Of a stretch of 64,000 bases of DNA, positions 55,253 through 64,000 are shown piece by piece. The DNA comes from Acidobacteriota bacterium (GTDB taxonomy: Bacteria; Acidobacteriota; Vicinamibacteria; Marinacidobacterales; Marinacidobacteraceae): positions 62,001-126,000 of the forward strand of contig JAJDVI010000091.1 in assembly GCA_022826195.1 (NCBI GenBank). Direction: 5' to 3'. Below the pieces are notes generated by a model that did not search any database, was not told where the DNA came from, and saw only the letters and a list, made by a program, of their open reading frames with translations. The translations under genes were made by a program, and so were the position numbers. Position 1 is the first letter of the stretch. The number at the start of each line of letters is the position of its first letter.

Positions 55253-56091
55253 CGCCGCTCCGCCGCCAGTTGCTCCTCGAAGAGCTTCTCGTAGTGCGCG
55301 ACCAGCTTCCGGAAACCCTCGGGGTCCACGAACGTGTCCGGACTGTAGGCGTCTCCGGGCCGATACTTGTCATGGAGCCCGTACTGCGACGCGTGCGCGG
55401 CGACCCACACGTCCACCTCCATCGCCTTCTGGCGGCGGAAGGTCTCGGCGAAGTCGCCGGCGATCCCCGGATAGGTCGGGTCCTTCGCGAGCCGCAGTCC
55501 GGGGTTCATCGAGCCCATGTTCGCGATGGCGACCCGGTAGTCGCGGCCGTTCTCGGTCACCGTCATGGTGTAACCGACGCTCCCCGGAGTGTGTCCGGGC
55601 ATTTCGACCACCGTCAGGCGGACTGCGCCGAGTTCGAGGACCTCCCCGTCACCGAGGATCCGGTCCACCGGGACCGGCGCGAAGGGGTATTCGCCCTGGA
55701 AGTGCGGATCGCTCGCCCCTCCGTCCTCGAGCAGCGGGGCGTCGGCGGCGGTCGCCCACATCTCCGCGCCGGTGGCCTTCTTGATCTCGGCGAGAGCGGC
55801 GGTGTGGTCGTAGTGCGCCTGCATGGTGAGCAGGATCCGGACGTCCTCGAGGCGGTAGCCGAGCGATTCGACGTTCTCCCGGATCAGCGGCGCGGATTCC
55901 GCGAGTCCGGTGTTGATGAGGATGTGGCCCTCGTCTGACGTGATCAGGAAGCAGGCCAGGTCGTAGGTGCCCACCGCGTAGAGGTTTCCGATGACGCGAT
56001 GTCCCGGGAACGGTTGCGACCACTCCGGGGGTTGGGCGGCCGCCGGGGCCGCCGTCAGGAGGACCGCGATTGCGGCGAGGAGGCGATGCAT
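55249..56091 (-). CDS. subclass B3-like metallo-beta-lactamase-fold hydrolase, secreted
   Basis: 280 residues with a signal peptide ending near AAPAAAQ. The B3-type metal motif reads QAHYDH (Gln91, His93, Asp95, His96): the first His is Gln, as in GOB-type B3 enzymes. MPGHTPGSVGY and a C-terminal AAHASQYGLHDK follow, matching the B3 layout. Beta-lactamase or another hydrolase activity is possible. It is divergent from the TonB receptor, with a 61-base promoter gap. Confidence 0.9.
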   Translation of the reverse strand: MHRLLAAIAVLLTAAPAAAQPPEWSQPFPGHRVIGNLYAVGTYDLACFLITSDEGHILINTGLAESAPLIRENVESLGYRLEDVRILLTMQAHYDHTAALAEIKKATGAEMWATAADAPLLEDGGASDPHFQGEYPFAPVPVDRILGDGEVLELGAVRLTVVEMPGHTPGSVGYTMTVTENGRDYRVAIANMGSMNPGLRLAKDPTYPGIAGDFAETFRRQKAMEVDVWVAAHASQYGLHDKYRPGDAYSPDTFVDPEGFRKLVAHYEKLFEEQLAAERR

Positions 56092-56152
56092 GGGCGGGGA
56101 GTATCGCGCTGGCCAGCGGCGCCGGCCCCGCCCGGTATCATCGCCGCGCCGT

Positions 56153-58132
56153 ATGGATCGTCCCGCCCGCCGTCCCCCATCTCCGTCGCAGCCTGGCCGG
56201 ATTCTCGCCGCGATCGCGCTTCCACTGGCGCTCTTCCTGCTGGCGCCGGCGCCGGCGCTCGCCGCTCCGCCTGCGGACGAAGGTCCCGAAGAAGACGTGG
56301 AGCAAGCGGCTGAAACCCAGGCGCAGGAGCAGGAAGGGACCGACCGCCCCACCCACACCGAAACCGTGGTCGTCACCGCGACCCGCGGCGAAGAGGCGAT
56401 CGTGGACTCGATCGCGCTGGTGACCGCGGTGGACAGCGAGGAGCTCTCGAACTCGCCGGGCACGCTCGTGGACGAGGCGCTGAGCCGGGTGCCGGGATTC
56501 GGCCTCTTCCGGCGGAACACCAGCTTCATCTCCCACCCGACCACCACCGGGGTTTCGCTACGGGGGATCGGGCCGAGCGGGGCGAGCCGCACGCTCGTCC
56601 TCTGGGACGGGATTCCGCTCAACGATCCCTTCGGCAACTGGGTCTACTGGAACCGGATGCCGACGCTCTTCCTCGACCGCATCGAGGTGGCGCGCGGCGC
56701 CGCCAGTCCCCTCTACGGGAGTTCGGCGCTCGGCGGCACGGTGCAGCTCTTCTCGCGGCGCCCGGAGCCGGGCCTCCTGCGGGCGCGGGCGCAGTTGGGC
56801 AGCTTCGGGATCCAGGACGCGGAAGTGCTGGGGTCCCACGAGGCCGACGGGATCTCCGTGGTCGGCGCGGCGCGGATGCTGAACAGCGAGGGCTACCACC
56901 GGATCCGGGAGTCGGAGCGGGGAGCCGTGGACCAGCCGGCCGGGGTGGACTTCCGGTCCATGGTCGGCCGCGCCACGTCCGGGCCGGTCCATTTCTCGAT
57001 CAACTACTACTCGGAAGACCGCCGGAACGGCACCCCGATCCAGATCAACAGTTCCCGGCTGGTGATGCTGGAGAGCGGGATCACCCAGGAGAACTGGGAC
57101 CTCCGGGTGTTCGGCCAGGACTCCCGCCTGAACAGCGACTTCTCGCGGATCCTCGCCGGCCGCAACGAGGAGATCCCCACCGCACAACAGATGTTCGAGT
57201 ACTCCGGGGTGGGCGGCGTCTTCACCACCCGGATCGCGGAAGGCCTTCAGGCGGGCGCCGACTGGGTACGCACCTCGTGGGACGACCACTCCCAGAACCG
57301 GTTCGGCGCCTTCTTGCAGAAACGGCTGGAGCTGATGCCGAGCCTCGAAGTGCTCGCCGACGGCCGGGTGGACCTCTGGCAGAACACCGGCACCAAGGCC
57401 AGCCTGAATCCCCGTCTCGGAGTTCGCTACCACGTCCTCGAGAGCACGACGCTCCGCGCGTCCGCCTACCGCGGCTTCCGGGCTCCCTCGCTGAACGAGC
57501 TCTATCGGCCCTTCCGGGTCGGGAACGTACGGGTCGCGGCGAACGACCAACTCGGCGAGGAGACCCTCTACGGAGCGGAAGGCGGTCTCGACTTCTACCC
57601 GACCGAGCGGATGCTGGTGCGCGGGAACGCCTATTGGAACTGGATGCGCGACACGGTGGGGAACGTCACGCTGGAGGTCAACGACGAGGGCGTCTTCCGC
57701 CAGCGCCAGAACATCGGACGCTCCCGGGCGCGCGGGTTCGAGGCCGAGGTCTACGTGTACCCCGACGCGAACAGCGAGTTCTTCGCGGCGTACCTGTTCT
57801 CCGTCTCCAAGGTCGAGGAGACCGGCCTTCGCCTGCCGCAGGTCCCCTTCCACCAGGGCGTGGTGGGCGGCGCCTGGCACGGCCCCGTCTCGGTGCGCGC
57901 CGACCTGCGGTTCATGAGCGACCAGTTCGAGGACGACCGGAACCAGTTGCCCATGGAGGGGTTCGTCTCGGTGGGGCTCCGCGTGTCCTATCCGGTGAAC
58001 GACCGGCTCCACGTCTTTCTCGCGGGCGAGAACCTCCTCGACGCCGAGATCATCTCGGCCCGCACCCCCATCGAGACGCTGGGCACCCCGCGCGCCGTCC
58101 ACGTCGGCGTGGACATCGACTTCGCCAGGTAA
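56153..58132 (+). CDS. TonB-dependent receptor
   Basis: 659 residues. A signal peptide (ALPLALFLLAPAPALA) is followed by an acidic linker and the TonB-box-like ETVVVTATR. The plug domain has SNSPGTLVDEALSRVPG and LRGIGPSGASRTLVLWDG; the rest is an outer-membrane beta-barrel ending in a barrel-type terminal strand. It resembles vitamin B12/siderophore receptors in size; the ligand is unknown. Confidence 0.95.
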   Translation: MDRPARRPPSPSQPGRILAAIALPLALFLLAPAPALAAPPADEGPEEDVEQAAETQAQEQEGTDRPTHTETVVVTATRGEEAIVDSIALVTAVDSEELSNSPGTLVDEALSRVPGFGLFRRNTSFISHPTTTGVSLRGIGPSGASRTLVLWDGIPLNDPFGNWVYWNRMPTLFLDRIEVARGAASPLYGSSALGGTVQLFSRRPEPGLLRARAQLGSFGIQDAEVLGSHEADGISVVGAARMLNSEGYHRIRESERGAVDQPAGVDFRSMVGRATSGPVHFSINYYSEDRRNGTPIQINSSRLVMLESGITQENWDLRVFGQDSRLNSDFSRILAGRNEEIPTAQQMFEYSGVGGVFTTRIAEGLQAGADWVRTSWDDHSQNRFGAFLQKRLELMPSLEVLADGRVDLWQNTGTKASLNPRLGVRYHVLESTTLRASAYRGFRAPSLNELYRPFRVGNVRVAANDQLGEETLYGAEGGLDFYPTERMLVRGNAYWNWMRDTVGNVTLEVNDEGVFRQRQNIGRSRARGFEAEVYVYPDANSEFFAAYLFSVSKVEETGLRLPQVPFHQGVVGGAWHGPVSVRADLRFMSDQFEDDRNQLPMEGFVSVGLRVSYPVNDRLHVFLAGENLLDAEIISARTPIETLGTPRAVHVGVDIDFAR

Positions 58133-58302
58133 CGAGCCGCTTCGCGTCGGAGCGCCCGCCTCCGGCTGGCATCGCGCGGGAGCGCGCAACCCGCACTGAC
58201 CGCGCTCCTCCCCGTGAACGGGGCCACGTTCCGCTCGTTGCGGGCGGCGCTGCTCCGTTACCGGCTGGGACCGCTCCCTGGGAATCGGTTGCGGCGCGCG
58301 TG

Positions 58303-58347
58303 TCGCGGCCTCCGGCCGCGATGCCGGCCGGAGGCCGGCGCTCCGAG
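58303..58347 (-). repeat. REP-like double hairpin, copy 5 (inverted)
   Basis: TCGCGGCC-TCC-GGCCGCGA and GCCGGCC-GGA-GGCCGGC in tandem, then GCTCCGA. Nothing else was recognised in the 364-base gap 58133-58496. Confidence 0.75.
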
Positions 58348-58496
58348 ACCGAGCCGTTTCTGCTGTTTCATGCCCGGCGGGGTGTGCAGGCGGACCCGAT
58401 CAAGAGGGTTCCTCCCGCTAAGGGCTCCAAGCCGGCGGCGCCATCAAGGCCGTTGGCAGAAAGGCTCGCCACTCGCGCGGCTTCCACCTCCAGCGG

Positions 58497-58706
58497 TCAG
58501 CACCGCCACGCTTTCGCCATGACGCTTTCGTCGGCGAGGTCGAGACAGTCCCTGGTGGTGAGCGCCCGGAACTCCTCCTGCCGCGCTTCCTTTTGGACGA
58601 CCTCGCGCAGCGCGCCGTGAATCGTGTCCTTGATCGACGAGGTTCCCAGAACGCGCTTCGCCTCGACGATCAGGCGCTCGTCAATCTCCACGGTGGTCTT
58701 CCTCAT
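58497..58706 (-). CDS. VapB-like orphan antitoxin
   Basis: 69 residues from the ATG at 58706; a longer frame to 58751 is possible. The N-terminal MRKTTVEIDERLIVEAKRVL and TIHGALREVV are the ribbon-helix-helix antitoxin pattern of VapB-type proteins; the C-terminus LDLADESVMAKAW is the toxin-neutralising tail type. No VapC PIN-domain toxin lies downstream, so it is either an orphan or a decayed module. Confidence 0.75.
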   Translation of the reverse strand: MRKTTVEIDERLIVEAKRVLGTSSIKDTIHGALREVVQKEARQEEFRALTTRDCLDLADESVMAKAWRC

Positions 58707-58822
58707 GACGGGTTTCGCTCCCATCCACCCATGGTATTCGGCACGCAGCACGCATTACATCCCCGCGAGGCCTCAACGGACATCCAGACGGGCCCAGCCG
58801 CCAGCCGGATACGATTGCCGGC

Positions 58823-61033
58823 TTGATCGGTAGCCGCCCGTTCCTTGCCAGCGTGTTCTCACGGTGGACGAGCGCGCTTGCCGCCCCCCTCTTCCTGGCC
58901 GCCTGCGGCGGCGGGAGCAGCGAGCCACCCCCGGTTGAATCGCCCTACGAGGACCGTTCCGACTGGCCGGTCCGGGAGCTGCGGGACGAGCCCTTCGACG
59001 TGCTGCACTACCGCGTCGCGCTCGACCTGGACGAGACCACGAAGAGCATGGACGGACAGGTCCAGATCGAGTTGCAGGCCGAGGAGGACATCAGCGAGGT
59101 CGTGCTGGACGCCGAGACCTACGAGGTCCACGCGGTCCGCGCCGGCGGTGCGGAACTCGATTTCACGCACGAGAGCGGCGCTCTCGCAATCACATTGGCC
59201 GAGCCGCTCGCGACAGGCGAGATGCTCGTCCTCGAGATCGACTACGGCGGGTCCGGCATCGACGTGGACGCGACCCGGTACGGGATGGCGGCGAGCTACG
59301 ACCTCGGACTCGACTTCAAGGACGAGACGGACGCCAACCCCCAGCTCATCAACACCCTGTCGTTCCCCGAGGGCGCCCGGCACTGGTATCCGTCGGTGGA
59401 CCACCCGGCGGACCGGTCCACCTTCGAGTTGCTCGCCACGGTGCGGGAGGACTGGAAGGTGCTCTCGAACGGGGCGCTGATCGGCATCAGCGAGGGAGCC
59501 CGGCCTGGCACCCGGACGCACCACTGGCGGCTCGACCTGCCCCATCCGACCTACCTCTCGGTGCTGGTCGCGGGGCCGTACGAGGTCATCGAGGACTTCC
59601 ACGGGGACATCCCGGTGAACTACTGGGTCTATCCGAAGGACGTCGAGGACGCCCACCGCAGCTTCCACAAGACGACGGCGATGATGGCCTTCTTCGACGA
59701 GGAGTTCGGCGTTCCCTATCCGTGGAACAAGTACGACCAGATCACCATTCCCGGCATCGGCGGCGGCGCCGAGAGCACCACCGCCACGGTGCTCGGGCAG
59801 AGCACGATCCACGACGAGCGCGCCGAGCAGGACTTCCCGAGCCACGGCCTCGTCGCCCACGAGGTGGCGCACCACTGGTGGGGCGACCTGACCACCTACC
59901 GCGACTGGGGCGAGACCTGGCTGACCGAGAGCTTCGGGACCTACTCGGAGTATCTCTGGCACGCCTATGAACTCGGCCCCGACGAGGCCGGCGAGAACAT
60001 GCGCCGGAAGCGCGAGTCCTACCTGCGCCAGGCCGAGACCGTGCTGAGGCCGGTGGTCACGAACCAGTGGCGGCGGCCGAACGACAACTTCGATTCCCAC
60101 ACGTATCCGAAGGGCGCGGCGCTCATCCGGCTGCTCCGGCACATCACCGGGGACGCGGAGTTCCGCGCGGGGATCAAGCACTTCCTCGAGAAGCACTCCT
60201 TCCAGCCGGTGGACACCGAGGACTTCATCACCGCCTTCGCCGAGGCCACCGGCCAGGACATCCGCTGGTTCATCGACATGTGGCTGCGCCGCCCGGGCCA
60301 CCCGGTGCTCGAGATCGACTCCGAGTGGGACGGGGATTCCGTGGAGATGCACATCCGCCAGGTGCAGGGGCCGGAGGCCAGCATGGGCACGGTCCCGGAG
60401 GCGTACCGCGCGCCGCTGTCGGTGCGGGTGGTCACGGCGTCGGGATCCGAGGTCCATCCCTTCACGCTCGAGGGGCGGGAACAACACCTGAGCTTCCCGG
60501 CCGCCGAGGAACCCCGCTACGTGCGGTTCGATGCCGATGACGTCCTGCTGGCGGAACTGAGCATCACGAAGCCGGCCGGCGAGTGGATGGCCCAGCTCGC
60601 GGACGACGACGCCGCCGGACGGCGCCGCGCGGCGGTGGCGCTGGGTGCGATGGGCGGGGACGAGGCGCGGGCTGCGCTGCGGAACGCGGTGGCCGGAGAC
60701 GCGTTCTGGGCGGTCCGTCAGGCGGCGGCGGAGGGGCTGAATCCGGAGGATGCGGACGACGCCGAATCGCTGCGGACGGCGGCGGTGGAAGATGCGAAGT
60801 CCGATGTGCGGACCTCCGCAATCGCCCGGCTGGGCGGCTCGGCGGGAGCGGAGTTCCTGATCGAGCGCTTCCGGAACGACTCCAGCTACCGGGCGCAGGC
60901 GGCGGCGGTCACCGCGCTGGGTGAGGTGGGCGGCGACGACGCGGTGGCCGTCATCGAGGAGGCCGCCGCGATGGCTTCGCCACGGGACATCGTGGCGCGG
61001 GCGGCCCGGGAGGCGATGGGCGCGGGGCAGTAG
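58823..61033 (+). CDS. M1-family metallopeptidase lipoprotein with HEAT repeats
   Basis: 736 residues from a TTG. A lipobox-type signal (FLAAC) is followed by the M1 N-domain. The zinc motif is HEVAH (His346, Glu347, His350) with Glu369 exactly 18 residues later; the usual GAMEN reads IGGGAESTT. The C-terminal 170 residues, rich in Ala and Gly, show HEAT-like repeats ([31 protein letters not shown]). It probably trims peptides at the periplasmic face of the envelope. Confidence 0.92.
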   Translation: MIGSRPFLASVFSRWTSALAAPLFLAACGGGSSEPPPVESPYEDRSDWPVRELRDEPFDVLHYRVALDLDETTKSMDGQVQIELQAEEDISEVVLDAETYEVHAVRAGGAELDFTHESGALAITLAEPLATGEMLVLEIDYGGSGIDVDATRYGMAASYDLGLDFKDETDANPQLINTLSFPEGARHWYPSVDHPADRSTFELLATVREDWKVLSNGALIGISEGARPGTRTHHWRLDLPHPTYLSVLVAGPYEVIEDFHGDIPVNYWVYPKDVEDAHRSFHKTTAMMAFFDEEFGVPYPWNKYDQITIPGIGGGAESTTATVLGQSTIHDERAEQDFPSHGLVAHEVAHHWWGDLTTYRDWGETWLTESFGTYSEYLWHAYELGPDEAGENMRRKRESYLRQAETVLRPVVTNQWRRPNDNFDSHTYPKGAALIRLLRHITGDAEFRAGIKHFLEKHSFQPVDTEDFITAFAEATGQDIRWFIDMWLRRPGHPVLEIDSEWDGDSVEMHIRQVQGPEASMGTVPEAYRAPLSVRVVTASGSEVHPFTLEGREQHLSFPAAEEPRYVRFDADDVLLAELSITKPAGEWMAQLADDDAAGRRRAAVALGAMGGDEARAALRNAVAGDAFWAVRQAAAEGLNPEDADDAESLRTAAVEDAKSDVRTSAIARLGGSAGAEFLIERFRNDSSYRAQAAAVTALGEVGGDDAVAVIEEAAAMASPRDIVARAAREAMGAGQ

Positions 61034-61251
61034 GACGGAAACGATGCAAGAAATACTTGCGATCGCGCAGCACGTTTCACTTGTGATCGTCCCGCGGCGG
61101 GGCGCTCTGGTGTTTCGGCCGTGACGCGGTTCCGCTGCGCTGGCGCGCAGCGGGTGCCGGCTGTTTCGGAGCAGAGCAATAGCTCTGCGCAGACCCCTTG
61201 AGCACGAGGGATGGAAGTCGGCGCCAGCCGGCATCCATTCCTCGTAGCTCG

Positions 61252-61289
61252 GGAACCCGGCGTTCCAAGCCGGTGCGCGGCGAGGCCGG
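61252..61289 (+). repeat. partial or divergent REP-like repeat
   Basis: GGAACCCGGCGTTCCAAGCC followed by a GGTGCGCGGC segment resembles the first half of the REP family. The rest of the gap 61034-61342 contains an imperfect GAGGGATGGA/TCCATTCCTC hairpin (61206-61243) and no gene that I can support. Confidence 0.45.
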
Positions 61290-61342
61290 TGTGAAAGTCG
61301 GCGGCTCCGGTGGGGCCTCCACCGGATACGATGGGCGGTCCG

Positions 61343-63301
61343 ATGGAGCGTTTGCGGGTCTTCCTGGGCGTCGCCGCGGTGTGTCTCGTGCCGCTGGCGG
61401 CGGGCGCCCAGGGCGGCGAGGACCGGTTCCAGTGGCCCTCGTTCCGTGGCCCGCTGGCTTCCGGGGTCGCTGACGGGCAGAACCCGCCGACGCTCTGGAA
61501 CGCGCAGACGGGGCACAACGTCCTCTGGAAGACAAGGGTTCCGGGGCTCGGACACTCGAGCCCGGTGATCTGGGACGACCGGATCTTCCTGACCACCGCG
61601 GTCAGCGACGATCCGGACCCGGTCTTCCGCTACGGCCCGGACGGGCGGATGGACCGCCGCTCCGACCGGGAACGGAACACCTGGTTCGTGTACGCGATCG
61701 ACCGTCGGGGCGGCGATGTGCTGTGGGTGCGCGAAGCGGTCGCCGAGGCGCCCGAGATCCAGCGGCATCCCAAGAACAGCTACGCCTCGGCCACGCCGGC
61801 GACCGACGGGAAACACGTCGCGGTGCTGATCGCCACCGGCAACCTGTTCCTCTACGACTTCGACGGGGCGCTGCTCTGGGAGGTTGATCTCGGTCCGCTG
61901 GATTCGGGCGCCTCCTACGACGACACCTACCAGTGGGGGGCGGCCAGCTCGCCCATCATCTGGGAGAACCTGGTGATCGTGCAGGCGGACCAGCAGGAAG
62001 GCTCCTTCATCGCCGCCTTCGACGTGGCCAGCGGCGAGGAGGTCTGGCGGACCGAGCGGGACCTCATCTCCGCGTTCTCGACGCCGACCGTCCACGCGGG
62101 GCCCGAGCGCACCGAGCTGATCACCAACGGCGCCGGCACCATGTTCGGCTACGACCCCGCGACCGGCGAGGAGCTCTGGCGCATGTCGGGCAGTTCGAAC
62201 AACACCACTCCGACCCCGGTGGTGGACGGGGAGCTCATCTACCTGACGAGCGGCTACCGGATCCGCCCGATCTTCGCGATCCGGACGGGCGCCACCGGCG
62301 ACATCTCGCTGGCCGAGGGGACGGACTCCAACGACCACGTCGCCTGGAGTTCCCCCCGCGACGGGCCGTACATGGCCTCGCCGCTCGTGTACCAGGGCTA
62401 TCTCTACGTGGTCGCGACGAACGGGGTCCTCACCGTCTTCGATGCCGCGACCGGCGAGCGGGCGTACCGGCGGCGGATCGGCCAGCGCGGGGGCGCCTAT
62501 ACCGCTTCGCCCATCGCCGCCGACGGCCGCGTGTACCTGACCAGTGAGGACGGCGACGTCTTCGTCATCCGCGCCGGTCCCGAATACGAAGAGCTCGCGA
62601 TGAACTCCATGGACGAGGTGTGCCTCGCCACGCCGGCGATTTCGGAAGGGCAGCTCATCGTCCGGACCACGAACCACCTGGTGGCCCTCTCGGACGGGGT
62701 CGCCCCGACGATGGCCGCCTCGAAGCCCTCCTCGACACCCTTCCCCGAGAGCCTGGCCGCCGACCAGGTCGTGGCGTTCGACGACTTCGAGGACGGCGAC
62801 CTCTTCGCCCACACCGGCGTCCGGTGGCACACGTTCACGAACGGCGTCTCGAACGCCGATCTCGCGCTCATTGCCGGCGGCGCCGCCTCGACGCCGGCGG
62901 CGGCCCGCGTGGACGGCACCTTGGCGGCGGGCGCCGCGCGCGGCCCCCTCGCCCAGATGTACCAGCCCTTCGATCGCGGCGGGAACCCGGTCAGCCTCGA
63001 GAACCTCGGCGGCATCCGGTTCCACGCCCGTGGCAGTCACGCCTTCGAGCTGACCTTCCGCTGCAGCGGGGTCGGTTTCGGGAAGCGGGTGGAAGTGGCG
63101 GACGACTGGCGGCGCGTGGAACTCGGCGCCGACGACTTGAAACCGGTCGAGGTGCCCGAGGATGCCGCCCTCTGGGACGGGGCCCGCTGCACCGGGCTCT
63201 ACCTCTCGCGCCGCGGCGAATCGGAGCTGGGCGAGTTCTGGTTCGAGGTGGACGAGTTCACCCTCTACGGCGAGGACGCCTGGGAATCGAGGCCCCGCTA
63301 G
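61343..63301 (+). CDS. secreted PQQ-type beta-propeller protein with C-terminal sandwich domain
   Basis: 652 residues from the ATG at 61343 (another ATG at 61331 is in frame). A signal peptide ([16 protein letters not shown]) precedes the propeller; repeated WxxxxG-type blades include [36 protein letters not shown] and [10 protein letters not shown]. The C-terminal 150 residues ([29 protein letters not shown]) look like a CBM/CIA30-type beta-sandwich. Whether it binds PQQ as a dehydrogenase or only as a scaffold cannot be told. Confidence 0.88.
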   Translation: MERLRVFLGVAAVCLVPLAAGAQGGEDRFQWPSFRGPLASGVADGQNPPTLWNAQTGHNVLWKTRVPGLGHSSPVIWDDRIFLTTAVSDDPDPVFRYGPDGRMDRRSDRERNTWFVYAIDRRGGDVLWVREAVAEAPEIQRHPKNSYASATPATDGKHVAVLIATGNLFLYDFDGALLWEVDLGPLDSGASYDDTYQWGAASSPIIWENLVIVQADQQEGSFIAAFDVASGEEVWRTERDLISAFSTPTVHAGPERTELITNGAGTMFGYDPATGEELWRMSGSSNNTTPTPVVDGELIYLTSGYRIRPIFAIRTGATGDISLAEGTDSNDHVAWSSPRDGPYMASPLVYQGYLYVVATNGVLTVFDAATGERAYRRRIGQRGGAYTASPIAADGRVYLTSEDGDVFVIRAGPEYEELAMNSMDEVCLATPAISEGQLIVRTTNHLVALSDGVAPTMAASKPSSTPFPESLAADQVVAFDDFEDGDLFAHTGVRWHTFTNGVSNADLALIAGGAASTPAAARVDGTLAAGAARGPLAQMYQPFDRGGNPVSLENLGGIRFHARGSHAFELTFRCSGVGFGKRVEVADDWRRVELGADDLKPVEVPEDAALWDGARCTGLYLSRRGESELGEFWFEVDEFTLYGEDAWESRPR

Positions 63302-63373
63302 CGGATCCCTCCGGCCTTCACCGGCCGGCGGGTTCCAGCACATTCTCAACCCCGAAACTGAAAGCGAGTCTCC

Positions 63374-64000
63374 ATGTCGCCGAACTCTTCGCAGGCCACC
63401 TACCGGAAGATCACCTTCGACAAGGACGTGGGCTTTTACGCGACCCTGAAAAAGCGCGTCGATGAGCGTTTCCCCGGCATCAGGACCCGGGGCACGGGCG
63501 GCTGGCAGATGCTGCCCAAGACCGCCATCATCCTGACCGGGTTCGTCGTTTCCTACGTCTTCCTGGTCTTCTTCTCCCCGCACGTCCTGACGACGATCGT
63601 CGCCGCCTTCGCCCTGTCACAGGCGCTCGCGCTCATCGGCTTCAACCTGGTGCACGAAGGCGCCCACGGCAGCTACTCCAGCAACCGGACGGTCAACTGG
63701 CTGGCCGGGTCCACCGCGGGCTTCATCGGGGCCAGCCAGATGATCTGGCAGCACAAGCACAACGTCCTCCACCACACCTACACGAACGTCGAGGAAATGG
63801 ACACCGACATCCAGACGGGCGGCATGCTGCGCTGGAGCCACCTGCAGGAATGGCGGCCCTGGCACCGGTTCCAGCACCTGTACGCCTTTCCGATGTACAG
63901 CCTGCTGACCCTCCAGGTGATCTACAGCGACATCCGCCGGATCATCTCCGGGCGGATCGGCAACTACTCCCTGCCGAAGCCGAGTCCGTCGCAGCACGCC
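63374..64000 (+). CDS. fatty-acid desaturase, 3' end outside window
   Basis: 209 codons seen, frame still open at the end. Membrane helices (KTAIILTGFVVSYVFLVFF and FALSQALALIGFNLV) surround the histidine boxes HEGAH and HNVLHH, the di-iron ligands of integral-membrane acyl-CoA/lipid desaturases; the third box would lie beyond the window. It introduces a double bond into a fatty acyl chain. Confidence 0.92.
   Translation, partial: MSPNSSQATYRKITFDKDVGFYATLKKRVDERFPGIRTRGTGGWQMLPKTAIILTGFVVSYVFLVFFSPHVLTTIVAAFALSQALALIGFNLVHEGAHGSYSSNRTVNWLAGSTAGFIGASQMIWQHKHNVLHHTYTNVEEMDTDIQTGGMLRWSHLQEWRPWHRFQHLYAFPMYSLLTLQVIYSDIRRIISGRIGNYSLPKPSPSQHA

Noticed and set aside
58859..63583. Very long open reading frame on the minus strand opposite the M1 peptidase and the propeller gene
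   Set aside because: Shadow of high-G+C coding on the plus strand; it covers several real genes, lacks any recognisable domain and its composition is Arg/His/Glu-rich as expected for a mirror frame.

Overview
The window is a G+C-rich stretch of a Gram-negative bacterial chromosome centred on its replication origin. Gram-negative character is inferred from a TonB-dependent receptor, several lipobox lipoproteins and a periplasmic-type lytic transglycosylase. The mix of secreted sulfatase, CocE/NonD hydrolase, M1 peptidase, PQQ-type propeller and an F-ATPase with both b and b' suggests an Acidobacteriota-like or related deep lineage, but the phylum is inference; no rRNA is present to settle it.

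Layout. (1) 1-3737: end of a DUF255 thioredoxin-fold protein and a sulfatase lipoprotein. (2) 3806-13901: an eight-gene, all-plus-strand block that looks horizontally acquired. It holds a DNA-phosphorothioation-associated methyltransferase-like protein, cysteine desulfurase DndA, PAPS-reductase-like DndC, a DUF262/DUF1524 protein, a small SNF2 ATPase, a ParB/KorB-like protein, a second ParB-HTH-like protein and a beta-CASP metallo-beta-lactamase nuclease. The classical DndB, DndD, DndE, SspB and SspC partners are absent. This is the best candidate in the window for an undescribed system. (3) 13968-21502, minus strand: three small secreted proteins, then an F-ATPase operon (epsilon, beta, gamma, alpha, delta, b, b') that lacks the a and c subunits. 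(4) 21684-27226, minus strand: the origin-proximal left arm with bactofilin, parB, parA, a perfect parS, rsmG, yidC, yidD, rnpA and rpmH. (5) 27227-37380, plus strand: the right arm with dnaA, oriC (helically phased DnaA boxes plus an AT-rich stretch), dnaN, gyrB, gyrA, a lipoprotein and pyrE; recF is missing between dnaN and gyrB. (6) 37405-42560, minus strand: UvrD/PcrA helicase, a SIS-only GlmS-like protein, a GlmU-like protein lacking its uridylyltransferase half, and RsmI. (7) 42629-54457, plus strand: sugar epimerase and DegT aminotransferase, rhomboid, PspC, tRNA-Glu, isoaspartyl peptidase, tRNA-Arg, MltF-like transglycosylase and a hydrolase/amidohydrolase/amidotransferase set. (8) 54506-64000: sirtuin and B3-like MBL (minus), then TonB receptor, orphan VapB-like antitoxin (minus), M1 peptidase, PQQ propeller protein and a fatty-acid desaturase cut by the window end.

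Gene orientation flips at oriC (minus to the left, plus to the right), as expected for replication-codirectional housekeeping genes. A family of short double-hairpin REP-like repeats is scattered through the right half. One copy lies inside a partial duplication of the gyrB start, and a separate ~183-bp fold-back element lies downstream of the rhomboid gene.
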